Below, piece after piece: positions 17,805 through 26,088 of a stretch of DNA of 64,000 bases (its first letter is position 1; the number at the start of each line of letters is the position of its first letter). The position numbers and the translations under genes were made by a program. Source of the DNA: JACVRW01 sp963813495 (lineage in GTDB: Bacteria; Actinomycetota; Thermoleophilia; Solirubrobacterales; Thermoleophilaceae); assembly GCA_963813495.1 (NCBI GenBank), contig CAWEZC010000004.1:124001-188000 (forward strand), written 5' to 3'. The notes under the pieces were generated by a model that did not search any database, was not told the DNA's origin, and worked only from the letters and a program-made list of their open reading frames with translations.

Positions 17805-19134
17805 TCAGGCGGCTCCGGCCTCCGCCACCGCGGCCAGCTCTCCGGCTCCCTGCGGCTGCATCGACTCGAGGTCGCGCCGCGCCCGGGCCGCCTCCATGTG
17901 CGCCTCGAACTCAGGCCGGAAGTGCTTGAGCATCGAGGCGACGGGCATCGCCATCGAGTCCCCCAGCACGCACAGGCAGTTGCCGATGATGTTGCCCTGG
18001 ACCTGCTCGAGGATGTCCAGGTCCATTGGGGTCCCCTCGCCCTCGTCCACGCGCTCGAGCATCTTCACGGTCCAGTTGGTGCCCTCGCGGCAGGGCACGC
18101 ACTTGCCGCAGGACTCGTGGCGATAGAACTCGGCCAGGCGCAGGGCGAGCGGCACGAGCGGCTGCGAGTCGTCCACCACGATCATGGACGCGGTGCCCAG
18201 CATCGACCCGGCCTCGGCCATCGCCTCGTAGGTGAAGGGCAGGTCGAGGTGCTCCGCGGTCAGCACCGGCGCGGACGAGCCGCCGGGGAAGAAGCATTTG
18301 AGCTCGCGCCCCTCGGGGAGCCCGCCGGCCAGGCCGTAGATGATCTCGCGCACGGGGATGCCGAGCTCGATCTCGAAGTTGCCCGGCTGGACGACATTGC
18401 CGGACACCGACACCAGCTTGGTGCCGGTCGAGTTGCCCTCGCCGCGCTCCCGGTACCACGCCGCGCCCTTCTCGATGATGCAGGGCGCGTTGCACAGGGT
18501 CTCGACGTTGTTGATCAGCGTGGGTCCCTGATACAGGCCCTGGTTGGCAGGGAACGGGGGCTTGAGGCGAGGGTTGCCGCGCTTGCCCTCGAGGGCGTCG
18601 AGCAGCGCGGTCTCCTCGCCACAGATGTAGGCGCCCTGCCCACGGTGCACCACGAGGTCGAAGCGAGTGCTCCGAGCCCAGGATGCGCTCGCCGAGGTAG
18701 CCCTTGGCGTAGGCCTCCGCCACGGCGGAGTCGAGGATGTCGGCCTGCAGCTCGTACTCGCCGCGGATGAAGATGAAGCCCTTGTTGGCCCCGGCGGCCA
18801 CGGCGCCGATGATGCAGCCCTCCACCAGCAGGTGCGGGTTCTTCTGCATCAACAGGCGATCCTTGAAGGCGCCGGGCTCGGACTCGTCCGCGTTGCAGCA
18901 GAGGTACTTGTCCATTGCCCCCTTGGGCAGGAAGCTGGCCTTCTTGCCCATCGAGAAGCCCGCGCCGCCGCGGCCGCGCAGGCCCGACTCCTCGAGCTCG
19001 TGCAACACCGTCTCGGGTGACATCTCCAGCAGCGCCTTGCGCGCCGAGCGGTAGCCGCCGAGGCGCTCGTAGACGTCCATCGTCGCCAGGCCGGGCTCGT
19101 CGATGTGCGCCATCAGGATCCGGGTCTCGGTCAT
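17805..19134 (-). CDS. nuoF: NADH-quinone oxidoreductase subunit F, one-base frameshift
   Basis: NuoF is the flavoprotein of complex I that oxidises NADH and passes electrons from FMN to cluster N3. The coding sequence is split between two frames. From the ATG at 19134 the frame gives GRGGAGFSMGKKASFLP, CNADESEPGAFKDR and LGERILGSEHS; the rest, from DLVVHRGQGAYICGEE to ESCGKCVPCREGT, is in another frame that ends at 17805. Removing one G near 18663 gives S-F-D-L-V-V-H-R-G and an unbroken protein of about 442 residues, the normal length. Every other nuo gene is intact, so a sequencing or assembly error is the likeliest reason. A real mutation would abolish NADH oxidation by the complex. It overlaps nuoE by 4 bases. 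Confidence 0.88.
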
Positions 19135-19928
19135 TGGTCGTCCTCTTCCGGCGCCACGCTCGTGCCGGGATCGATCGGGTGAGGCAGGTCGCGCATGTGC
19201 GGGGGTGGGCCCTCCGCGGGCGGCACGTCGAGCAGCGCCGCGTCCTTCCAGGTGCCGCCGGCGGGATGGACGTCCGGGTCCTCGCCCGGACCCGCCGGCG
19301 ACTCGGGCGGCCTGCCCAGCTCGAAGCCTGGGTCACCCAGGCCGCGCCCGGGCAGCACCTCGCGCCCCTCCTTCAGGGCACTCACCAGCTCCGGGGCGTC
19401 GCTGGTCGCGAGCGGGCCCACGTAGCGGCCGTTGACTGAGGCCATGGGGGCCATGTCGCAGGCGCCCAGGCACTCGAACTCGCGGATCTCCACGCCCTCG
19501 AGCTGCTGGCGCCCGGCCTCGTCGGCCACGGCGTCGTAGACCTCCTTGGCGGCGCGCAGGTGGCAGGCCACGCTGGTGCAGACGTACAGGTAGCTCGGGC
19601 CCGTGGGCGCGGTGCGCAGCATGTCGTAGAACGTGGCGATGCTCGACAGGTAGCCCGGAGTCACCTGCATCACGGCTGCGACCTGGCGTAGCGCCTCGGG
19701 CGAGCACCAGCCGTGTATGCGCTGGGCCGCCGCCAGCGCCGGCAGTGTGGCCGAGTGGCGCTCGGGATAGAGCGACATCAGCCGCACGATCTCGGCGCGC
19801 AGCTCCTCCGGTACCTCGACCTCGGCCGGATCGGGGATCGTGGCCGGATCCTCGTCGATGAGCACGGCCTCGTCCCAGCCCGGCGGGAGAGGGACCGCGT
19901 GCAGGCTGCCCTCGTCCGTGGGGCTCAC
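19131..19928 (-). CDS. nuoE: NADH-quinone oxidoreductase subunit E
   Basis: This 265-residue, thioredoxin-like subunit holds the [2Fe-2S] cluster N1a. Its ligands are visible as CTSVAC and CLGAC. The helical N-terminal domain includes LYPERHSATLPALAAAQ and PGYLSSIATFYDML. The protein is about 90 residues longer than usual at the C-terminus, with a Pro/Gly/Asp-rich tail without recognisable domain. It overlaps nuoD and nuoF by 4 bases each. Confidence 0.94.
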   Translation of the reverse strand: MSPTDEGSLHAVPLPPGWDEAVLIDEDPATIPDPAEVEVPEELRAEIVRLMSLYPERHSATLPALAAAQRIHGWCSPEALRQVAAVMQVTPGYLSSIATFYDMLRTAPTGPSYLYVCTSVACHLRAAKEVYDAVADEAGRQQLEGVEIREFECLGACDMAPMASVNGRYVGPLATSDAPELVSALKEGREVLPGRGLGDPGFELGRPPESPAGPGEDPDVHPAGGTWKDAALLDVPPAEGPPPHMRDLPHPIDPGTSVAPEEDDQ

Positions 19929-21247
19929 CGGTCGATGCCCCCCAGGATCGGGTCGAGCATGGCCACACAGGCGATGAAGTCGGCGATCAACGAGTCCTTG
20001 GCCATGTCCGGGAGCGCCTGCAGGTTCGCGAAGCTGGGGTCGCGGAAGTGCACGCGCGCCGGCTTGGCCGAGCCGTCGGCCAGGACAAAGCAGCCGAGCT
20101 CGCCGCGGGGCGACTCGATCGCCGTGTAGGTCTCGCCCGGAGGCACGCGGAAGCCCTCGGTGACGAGCTTGAAGTGATGGATCAGGGCCTCCATCGAGGT
20201 GGCCAGCTCATGCCGGGGTGGAAGCGCGATCTTGCGGTCGTCGGTGATCCAGGGGCCCTCGGGTAGCCCGTCGAGCGCCTGCTCGACGATCCGCAGCGAC
20301 TGGCGCATCTCGTCGAGGCGGACCTTGTAGCGGTCGAAGTTGTCGCCCACGCTGCCCACCGGCACGTTGAAGTCGAAGTGCTCGTAGGACGAGTAGGGCA
20401 TGGCCTTGCGCAGGTCCCAGGGATGCCCGGTGGCCCGCAGCAGCGGCCCGGTCACGCCCAGCTCGAGTGCGCGCTGCTGGGACATCACGCCCGTGCCCTT
20501 CAGTCGCCGCAGCCAGATCTCGTTGCGGTCGAGCAACGACTCGTACTGGTCGATGCGCTTCGGCATCAGCTCGAGGAAGGCGCGCACGCGAGCGTCGAAT
20601 CCGGGCGGGATGTCCTCCATCACGCCGCCCACCTGGATGTAGCGCGTGTGCATGCGCTGGCCGCTCGACATCTCGAACAGGTCGAGCACCAGGTCGCGGT
20701 CGCGGCAGCCCCACCAGAGCATCGTGATCGCGCCGATATCGAGCGCGCCGGTGGCGAGCGCGAACAGGTGGGACGCAATCCGATTGAGCTCCATGTGGAT
20801 CACGCGCAGGTACTGCGCGCGCAGCGGCACCTCGATGTCCAGCAGCCGCTCCACCGACATGCAGTAGACCTGCGCGTTGAAGTAGTAGGCGAGGTAGTCC
20901 ATGCGCTCGACGAAGGTGATGACCTTCCAGTACTGCTGGTCCTCGCAGCTCTTCTCGATGCCGGTGTGGACGTAGCCGATGATCGGCCTGACGTCACGCA
21001 CCATCTCGCCCTCCAGCGTGGTGAGCAGCCGCAGCACACCGTGGGTGGCCGGATGGTGCGGCCCGATGTTGATCGTGAACAGCTCTTCGTCGAGGTCGCC
21101 CTTGGCCAGCGCCTCGGTGCCGGAAACGGGCTCCTCGCCCATTCGCTCCATGGTCACCGAGCGCTCCCGCTCGCGATAGGGCACCTTCAGGGCCGCGGCG
21201 GTGACCTTCCTTGCCGGGTCCTCGGATCCGTTGCGTTCGTCAGTCAT
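19925..21247 (-). CDS. nuoD: NADH-quinone oxidoreductase subunit D
   Basis: This 440-residue 49-kDa-type subunit helps form the quinone site of complex I. Family marks are NIGPHHPATHGVLRL, GYVHTGIEKSCEDQQY, ELNRIASHLFALATGALDIGA and, at the C-terminus, SFANLQALPDMAKDSLIADF. It has a longer than usual N-terminus: about 55 residues precede the conserved core. The first 8 bases overlap the nuoC end. Confidence 0.95.
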   Translation of the reverse strand: MTDERNGSEDPARKVTAAALKVPYRERERSVTMERMGEEPVSGTEALAKGDLDEELFTINIGPHHPATHGVLRLLTTLEGEMVRDVRPIIGYVHTGIEKSCEDQQYWKVITFVERMDYLAYYFNAQVYCMSVERLLDIEVPLRAQYLRVIHMELNRIASHLFALATGALDIGAITMLWWGCRDRDLVLDLFEMSSGQRMHTRYIQVGGVMEDIPPGFDARVRAFLELMPKRIDQYESLLDRNEIWLRRLKGTGVMSQQRALELGVTGPLLRATGHPWDLRKAMPYSSYEHFDFNVPVGSVGDNFDRYKVRLDEMRQSLRIVEQALDGLPEGPWITDDRKIALPPRHELATSMEALIHHFKLVTEGFRVPPGETYTAIESPRGELGCFVLADGSAKPARVHFRDPSFANLQALPDMAKDSLIADFIACVAMLDPILGGIDR

Positions 21248-21758
21248 ACCAGCGCGGAAGCTTCTTCTCGTTGAAGGTGTAGAGCACGGGCTCGCCGCCG
21301 AGCGGGAAGTCCCGGCGCTGGGGAAAGCCGGTGTAGTCCTCGGGCATCAGGATGCGGCGCAGGTCGGGATGGCCGTCGAAGACAACGCCGAAGAAGTCGT
21401 AGACCTCGCGCTCGTGGAAATCGGCCGTGGGGAAGAGGTCGACCACGCTGGGCACGTGCGGATCCTCAGCTCCCAGCCGCGTCTTGACGCAAAGGCGGTC
21501 GCAGCGCTCCATCGACAGCAGCTGGTAGTGCACTCCCAGGCGCGGCTCCTCGGGCAGGTAGTCGCAGCCGTGCACGCTCATCAGGCGCTCCCACGGCTCG
21601 CCCGCTTCACGCAGGTGGGCCAGCACGTCGTGGACGCTCTCGGGGGCCACCTGCAATGTGGCCTCGCCGCGGAAGAAGGCGGTCTCGGTCACCGCGTCCT
21701 CGGACACGCTCTCGCGCACGCGCTGGGCGATCAGCTCCAGGCCCGTCGCATCAGGCAT
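21240..21758 (-). CDS. nuoC: NADH-quinone oxidoreductase subunit C
   Basis: This 172-residue 30-kDa-type subunit of complex I shows the signature ERLMSVHGCDYLPEEPRLGVHYQL in outline and, near the C-terminus, DFHEREVYDFFGVVFDGHPDLRRI with MPEDYTGFPQRRDFPLGGE. Its start overlaps the nuoB end by 8 bases and its end overlaps nuoD by 8 bases. Confidence 0.95.
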   Translation of the reverse strand: MPDATGLELIAQRVRESVSEDAVTETAFFRGEATLQVAPESVHDVLAHLREAGEPWERLMSVHGCDYLPEEPRLGVHYQLLSMERCDRLCVKTRLGAEDPHVPSVVDLFPTADFHEREVYDFFGVVFDGHPDLRRILMPEDYTGFPQRRDFPLGGEPVLYTFNEKKLPRWYD

Positions 21759-22356
21759 CGGCGACCTCGACGGTGTCCTCTGCCTGGTAGCGCTCGCGCC
21801 AGCCCATGTCGGACTTGCCCTGGATCTTGTCCTGCAGCTTCATGATCCCGTAGATCAGCGCCTCCGGGCGCGGCGGGCAGCCGGGCACGTAGATGTCCAC
21901 GGGCAGGAACTTGTCCGCTCCCTGCACCACGGCGTAGTTGTTGAACATCCCTCCGCTCGAGGAGCACACGCCCATGGCGATCACCCACTTGGGTTCGAGC
22001 ATCTGGTCGTACAGGCGGCGGATGATCGGGGCCATCTTGATCGAGACCCGTCCGGACAGGATCAGCAGGTCGGCCTGACGCGGCGTGAAGCGAATTGCCT
22101 CGGCGCCGAAGCGGGCGAGGTCGTTGCGGGGCGAGCCGATCACAGTGATCATCTCGATCGCGCAACAGGCGAGCCCGAAGCCGAGCGGGAACAGGCAGTT
22201 CTTGCGGGCCCAGTTCTGGGCGGTCTCGAACGTGGTGAAGAGCAGCCGCTCCTCCACGTACTCGTCCAGGTCGCGGCCGGCCAGCTCGCCGCGCAGCATC
22301 TGCTGGGCCTTCAGCTGGCGGACCCGGAGGCCCTCCTGCCCGCCTGTGCGCGTCAC
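21751..22356 (-). CDS. nuoB: NADH-quinone oxidoreductase subunit B
   Basis: This subunit of about 201 residues carries cluster N2, the last iron-sulfur cluster before quinone. The adjacent cysteine pair is in FGLACCAIEM and the further ligands are in GVCSSSGGMF and YVPGCPPRPEALI. I place the start at the GTG whose bases form GTGA with the nuoA stop (22356). A second GTG 6 bases upstream is possible. The N-terminal 35 residues before the core are charged and variable. Confidence 0.93.
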   Translation of the reverse strand: MTRTGGQEGLRVRQLKAQQMLRGELAGRDLDEYVEERLLFTTFETAQNWARKNCLFPLGFGLACCAIEMITVIGSPRNDLARFGAEAIRFTPRQADLLILSGRVSIKMAPIIRRLYDQMLEPKWVIAMGVCSSSGGMFNNYAVVQGADKFLPVDIYVPGCPPRPEALIYGIMKLQDKIQGKSDMGWRERYQAEDTVEVADA

Positions 22357-22709
22357 TTCCACTCGAGTGCTCCCCTCCTCCAGACGAACACGAGCGCAAC
22401 CAGCAGTAGTACGACGAACACGATCATCTCGACCAGAGCGAAGACCCCGAAGGCATCGAGCTTGAGAGCCACCGGGTAGAGGAAGACGACCTCGATGTCG
22501 AACAGGATGAAGAGCATGGCGATCAGGTAGAAGCTGATCCCGAAGCGGAACGACTTGCGTACATCCGAAGGCAGGCCGCTCTCGTAGGGCTCGCTCTTGA
22601 CCTTCCCGGGACGCTTCGGTCCCAACACGCTGTTGGCGAGCGTGAAGGCGGTTCCGATCCCGATGCCGAGCACCAGGAACACAAGGGCTGGCAGGTAGCT
22701 CTTCAGCAC
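22353..22709 (-). CDS. nuoA: NADH-quinone oxidoreductase subunit A
   Basis: This three-helix membrane subunit of about 118 residues opens the nuo operon. The conserved loop reads KSEPYESGLPSDVRKSFRFG and is followed by FYLIAMLFILFDIEVVFLYP, with the acidic residues of TM2. The start is a GTG at 22709 (V-L-K-S-Y-L-P); an AGGA lies directly before it, too close for a classic site, so the precise start is less sure than the gene. Confidence 0.92.
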   Translation of the reverse strand: MLKSYLPALVFLVLGIGIGTAFTLANSVLGPKRPGKVKSEPYESGLPSDVRKSFRFGISFYLIAMLFILFDIEVVFLYPVALKLDAFGVFALVEMIVFVVLLLVALVFVWRRGALEWK

Positions 22710-22788
22710 TCCTAAGCCCGGAGGTATAACGCAAGCTTGTGCGACGCTGCTACATAGTGCGAAAGGGCACCCCCTGACCGGCCTCCAT
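22710..22788. promoter_or_regulatory. Divergent promoter region, nuo operon / membrane protein
   Basis: These 79 bp separate nuoA (minus) from a small membrane protein gene (plus), so the nuo promoter must lie here or inside the neighbour. On the minus strand a TTATAC hexamer lies 22-32 bases before nuoA and could be a -10 element, but I see no good -35 partner. No inverted repeat stands out. Confidence 0.35.
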
Positions 22789-23214
22789 ATGGTGGTCGGC
22801 ATTGCCGTCCTGGTGGCCAATCTCGTGGCCGCCGGCTGGGGCGCCGTGGGCTGGCTGCGCAAGGACGCACGGGCCGCGCTGGTGTTCTGGCCGCTGCTGC
22901 GCGTGGCGCAGGCGACGGTCGTGGTCGAGGTGGTGATCGGGTTGATCCTGCTGGCCCGCGGAGCCTCGTCCCCGGACGGGCTGCACGTGGCCTACGGCGT
23001 GGCGCCGCTGCTCATCACGCTGATCAGCGAGGCGATGCGCGCCGGCGTTGCCCAGCGCGAGCTCGAGGGCGTCGAGGACGTGGACGCCCTCGACCGCCGC
23101 GAGCAGGTCACGCTCGCCCGGCGCGTGGCCCTCGGCGAGATGGGCGTGATGACCGTGGGCGCCCTGTTGATCCTGACGCTGGCCCTGCGGGCCTACCAGA
23201 CCGGCGGCGGCTGA
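22789..23214 (+). CDS. Small membrane protein of unknown function
   Basis: This 141-residue protein has about four hydrophobic helices: one at the N-terminus (GIAVLVANLVAAGWGAVGWL), two in the middle (VVEVVIGLILLA and APLLITLI) and one at the C-terminus. A charged cytosolic stretch with ELEGVEDVDALDRREQVTLARR lies before the last helix. I do not recognise a named family. It is divergent from the nuo operon and shares its 79-bp promoter region, so a role linked to respiration is possible, but only by position. The ATG has no clear ribosome site; a downstream start cannot be excluded. Confidence 0.65.
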   Translation: MVVGIAVLVANLVAAGWGAVGWLRKDARAALVFWPLLRVAQATVVVEVVIGLILLARGASSPDGLHVAYGVAPLLITLISEAMRAGVAQRELEGVEDVDALDRREQVTLARRVALGEMGVMTVGALLILTLALRAYQTGGG

Positions 23215-23235
23215 AGCGCCCGCCGCGCTCCCGGC

Positions 23236-23436
23236 TCAGTGCTCGTGGGAGTGGTCCTCCTCGCCGCCCGCCTCATGGGTGTGCGGGTGGGAGTGGGTCA
23301 CGTCGCCGTGGCTGTGCTCGTGCTCGTGGTCGGTGTGGTCGTGGTCGTGATCCGAGTGGGGATGCGCGTGAGTCGTGCCGCCGTGGCTGTGTTCGTGGGA
23401 ATGAGACGTCTCGTGGTCGTGCTCGTGCTCGGTCAT
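23236..23436 (-). CDS. Histidine-rich metal-binding peptide (24 His in 66)
   Basis: This 66-residue protein is almost entirely His with Asp, Glu, Ser and Thr, in repeats such as EHEHDHETSHSHEH and HSDHDHDHTDHEH. It has no cysteine and no hydrophobic core, so it is probably a disordered chelator. His-rich peptides of this kind bind Ni, Co, Zn or Cu, as stores or chaperones. It starts two bases after the cbiO stop and is the last gene of the metal importer operon, which points to Ni or Co buffering at the importer. Low-complexity GTG/CAC repeats make such genes easy to miss; the clean ATG and stop plus the operon position support it. Confidence 0.75.
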   Translation of the reverse strand: MTEHEHDHETSHSHEHSHGGTTHAHPHSDHDHDHTDHEHEHSHGDVTHSHPHTHEAGGEEDHSHEH

Positions 23437-23438
23437 CG

Positions 23439-24239
23439 CTACCTCCGGGTCGCTGGGGGAAACTGTAGCCCGCCGGCGGTGTCCGAAGCCGGCCGTGAGC
23501 GAAGTTCCACACGGTCGAGGTCGAAGCCGGCCGGGAGCTCGAGGTCGTGCGCGGCCAGGAGCTCCTCGTCGGCCAGCAGCTCGTGGCTGGGGGCGTCGGC
23601 TGCGATGTGCCCGCCGGCCAGGATCACGGCGCGCTCGCAGAGCTCGGCCGCCAGCGGCAGGTCGTGCGTGGCGAGGAGCATCGTGCGGTCGATCGTGCTG
23701 AGCACCTCGAGCAGCTCGCGCCGGGCGCGCGGATCGAGGTTGGCCGAGGGCTCGTCGAGCACGAGCAGGCGGGGGTGCATGGCGAGCACGGTGGCGATCG
23801 CCACGCGCCGGCGCTCGCCCATCGAGAGTTGGTAGGGCGCGCGCCTGAGAGCCGCGTTCATGCGCACGGCGGCCAGCGCCTCGTCGACCCTCCTGGCCAC
23901 CTGCTCGCGTGAGAGGTCCATGTTGAGCGGCCCGAAGGCCACGTCCTCCTCGACCGTGGGCATGAACAGCTGGTCGTCGGGATCCTGGAAGACCAGCCCC
24001 ACGCGGGTGCGCAGCTCGGCCAGCGTCTTCGGTCCCACCTCGAGGCCGGCCACCTCCAGTCGCCCGCTGCCCGTCATCAGCCCGTTGAGATGGAGCATGA
24101 AGGTCGTCTTGCCCGCGCCGTTGGGCCCCAGGATGGCCACTCGCTCCCCGTGCTCGACGTGCAGCTCGAGGCCGTGCAGGCCGGGCTGGCCGTTGGGGTA
24201 GTGGAAGGTCAGGCCCTGGGCGTGTACCGCGCAGCTCAT
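23439..24239 (-). CDS. cbiO: Cobalt/nickel ECF importer ATPase
   Basis: This 266-residue ABC ATPase energises an energy-coupling-factor metal importer. The Walker A is GPNGAGKTT (residues 38-46), the Q-loop FQDPDDQLF is characteristic of the CbiO/EcfA group, the signature is LSMGERRRVAIA, and Walker B with the catalytic Glu is LLVLDEPSANLD, followed by the switch His in LLATHDLPL. It overlaps cbiQ by 4 bases. The C-terminal 25 residues after the ATPase core are variable. Confidence 0.93.
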   Translation of the reverse strand: MSCAVHAQGLTFHYPNGQPGLHGLELHVEHGERVAILGPNGAGKTTFMLHLNGLMTGSGRLEVAGLEVGPKTLAELRTRVGLVFQDPDDQLFMPTVEEDVAFGPLNMDLSREQVARRVDEALAAVRMNAALRRAPYQLSMGERRRVAIATVLAMHPRLLVLDEPSANLDPRARRELLEVLSTIDRTMLLATHDLPLAAELCERAVILAGGHIAADAPSHELLADEELLAAHDLELPAGFDLDRVELRSRPASDTAGGLQFPPATRR

Positions 24240-25021
24240 GCGGCCACCCCGGCGACGATGCGAGCGGGCAGCAGCAGGGCCAGCACAGCGATCACGAACA
24301 GGGCGTCGGCGCGGTGGAAGCTGAGCGGCGCGAGCTGGGGCATCTCCCCGCGGTAGCCGCGCGAGAGCATCGCGTGGTAGACGCGCTCGCCGCGCGAGTA
24401 CGTGCGCAGGAACATCGCGGTGGCCACACGCCCGAGGGCAGCGGCGTGAAGGGCGTTACGGGGACGGTAGGCGCGGGCGGCAAGCGCAGCGCGCATCCGC
24501 CCCACCTCTTCGACGATCACGAACAGGTAGCGGTACATGAAGGCAGCGATCAGCACGAGCAGGCGCGGCACGCGCATCGCCTCGAGCCCACGCAGCACCG
24601 ACGGGAACGAGGTGGTGGCGCCGAGCAGGACGGCGGCCACCGTGCCGATCGTCGCCTTCGCGGCCACCGCGGCGAAGGTCTCGAGCCCCTCCTCGTGCAC
24701 GGTCAACGGGCCGAGGTCGTAGGCGCTACCACCCTTGCGCGCCAGTGGGATGAACAGGCCCACGAACAGGACCAGCGGCAGGATGAAGCGCGCCCGGCGC
24801 CAGACGTCTCGCGGACTCACCTTGGCCAGGGCCGCCACGAGCACCAGCACGGCGGCGCAGGCCAGGAACGCCGGCCACGCCGTGATCGGCGTGGACACGG
24901 CCACGAGCGTGACGCCCACGAGCCCCACGATCTTTGCGCGCGGGTCGAGACGGTGAACCGGGCTGGCGGGGTCGCCGGCCAGCCCGGTCAGCTCGAGTGA
25001 GTGGTTACAGAGAGCGCCCAC
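24236..25021 (-). CDS. cbiQ: Cobalt/nickel ECF importer transmembrane subunit (EcfT)
   Basis: This 261-residue membrane protein is the T component that links the ATPase to the metal-binding S unit. The N-terminal motif HRLDPRAKI and the two coupling-helix motifs ALAARAYRPR and AMLSRGYRGE (each with the A-R-x/G pattern) are diagnostic. About five or six hydrophobic helices are visible. The stop overlaps cbiO by 4 bases; the start lies 24 bp after the PDGLE-protein gene. Confidence 0.92.
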   Translation of the reverse strand: MGALCNHSLELTGLAGDPASPVHRLDPRAKIVGLVGVTLVAVSTPITAWPAFLACAAVLVLVAALAKVSPRDVWRRARFILPLVLFVGLFIPLARKGGSAYDLGPLTVHEEGLETFAAVAAKATIGTVAAVLLGATTSFPSVLRGLEAMRVPRLLVLIAAFMYRYLFVIVEEVGRMRAALAARAYRPRNALHAAALGRVATAMFLRTYSRGERVYHAMLSRGYRGEMPQLAPLSFHRADALFVIAVLALLLPARIVAGVAA

Positions 25022-25045
25022 TGGCGTTCCGGTGGGCCCCTGCGC

Positions 25046-25378
25046 TCACGCCGGGGCTCCGCGGGCGGGACCGGCGCCGGCTTCCCGGCGCCGCACCAGG
25101 TAGGCGATCCCGCTGCCGACCGCGAACACGGCAAGAACGCCGGCGAAGCCGGCCAGGCCGGTGGCCACACGCTCGTTGTCCACGCCCGGGAAGGCGTAGT
25201 CGGGTATCGGCGAGTCCTCCTGGATGGAGTGCAGCCTGCCCTCGTCGATGAAGCCCTTGTCCTCGGCGACCTTCTCGAGGCCGTCGGGATTGGCCGACGC
25301 GAACGGCGACACCGCGGTGGCGAGCCCCACGGCCACGGCCAGGGCGAGGATCACGAAGATGCGGGTCGGGATCTTCAT
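25046..25378 (-). CDS. PDGLE-domain (CbiN/NikN-like) importer subunit
   Basis: This 110-residue protein has an N-terminal membrane helix, then the sequence ANPDGLEKVAEDKGF, which names the PDGLE domain, an extracytoplasmic stretch of about 40 residues, and a second helix near the C-terminus ending in LVRRRE. PDGLE proteins sit between CbiM and CbiQ genes and act as the small additional component needed for metal loading. Its start shares one base with the CbiM stop region. Confidence 0.88.
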   Translation of the reverse strand: MKIPTRIFVILALAVAVGLATAVSPFASANPDGLEKVAEDKGFIDEGRLHSIQEDSPIPDYAFPGVDNERVATGLAGFAGVLAVFAVGSGIAYLVRRREAGAGPARGAPA

Positions 25379-26088
25379 CAGATCCGCCCCCCCGCCGTGC
25401 TGGGAGCCGGCGCGGACAACGGCTCGGGCTCGAAGTCGGCGAGCGCCACGAGGTCGGGCCGCACGGCGAGTACCGCGCTCACCGCCGCCACCGTGATGAT
25501 CGCTTCACCTATCCCGATCAGCGAGTGCACCCCGAGCATCGCGGGCAGTGAGGTGCCCAGGGGGATCGTGTCCGAGATCGCGAGCTCGACCGAGGTGGCC
25601 GCGGCGCCCGCCATCACGGCGAGCCAGGAGACCACGCCGACGATCCCGAGGAACACCGTCTTCGTCTGCGGCAGGACCTTTTCGGCCGCCACCACCAGGT
25701 AGCCGGCCAGCAGGGCGCCGATGACGCCCATGTTGAGGATGTTTGCGCCCAGGGCGCTGACGCCGCCGTCGGCAAAGAGGAAGGCCTGGACGATCAGCAC
25801 CACCGCCATGACGAGGCAGGCGAGCCAGGGCCCGAGCAGGACCGCGGCCAGAGTGGCGCCGAGCAGGTGGCCGCTGGTGCCGCCCACGACGGGGAAGTTG
25901 AGCATCTGGACGGCGAAGATGAACGCGGCCAGGACGCCGAGCAGGGGAACGCGGGCTTCGTCGAGCTCGACGTTGGCCACGCGCAGGCCATAGGCCACCG
26001 CCGCCGCGGCCAGGAGCCCGCACAGCACCGCCACGCCCGGGCTCAGGAAGCCGTCCGGGATGTGAAGGGCAATGGGTAGGTCGATCAT
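25378..26088 (-). CDS. cbiM: Cobalt/nickel ECF importer substrate-binding subunit (CbiM-like)
   Basis: This 236-residue polytopic protein is the S unit that binds Co2+ or Ni2+. HIPDGFLSP, FPVVGGTSGHLLG (with the conserved His) and QAFLFADGGVSALGANILNMG are family signatures. In characterised members the mature N-terminus is Met-His-Ile and the metal is bound by the free amino group and that His. Here seven extra residues (IDLPIAL) lie between Met and His, and the codon before the His is CTT, so no start can give the normal end. The start at 26088 forms ATGA with the regulator stop, which makes this start convincing. Confidence 0.9.
   Translation of the reverse strand: MIDLPIALHIPDGFLSPGVAVLCGLLAAAAVAYGLRVANVELDEARVPLLGVLAAFIFAVQMLNFPVVGGTSGHLLGATLAAVLLGPWLACLVMAVVLIVQAFLFADGGVSALGANILNMGVIGALLAGYLVVAAEKVLPQTKTVFLGIVGVVSWLAVMAGAAATSVELAISDTIPLGTSLPAMLGVHSLIGIGEAIITVAAVSAVLAVRPDLVALADFEPEPLSAPAPSTAGGRI

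Noticed and set aside
23236..23436. Possible simple-sequence or CRISPR-like repeat in the GTG/CAC-rich stretch
   Set aside because: The repetition follows codon usage of a His-rich peptide with a clean start and stop; units are too short and irregular for a CRISPR array. No CRISPR array is present elsewhere in the window.
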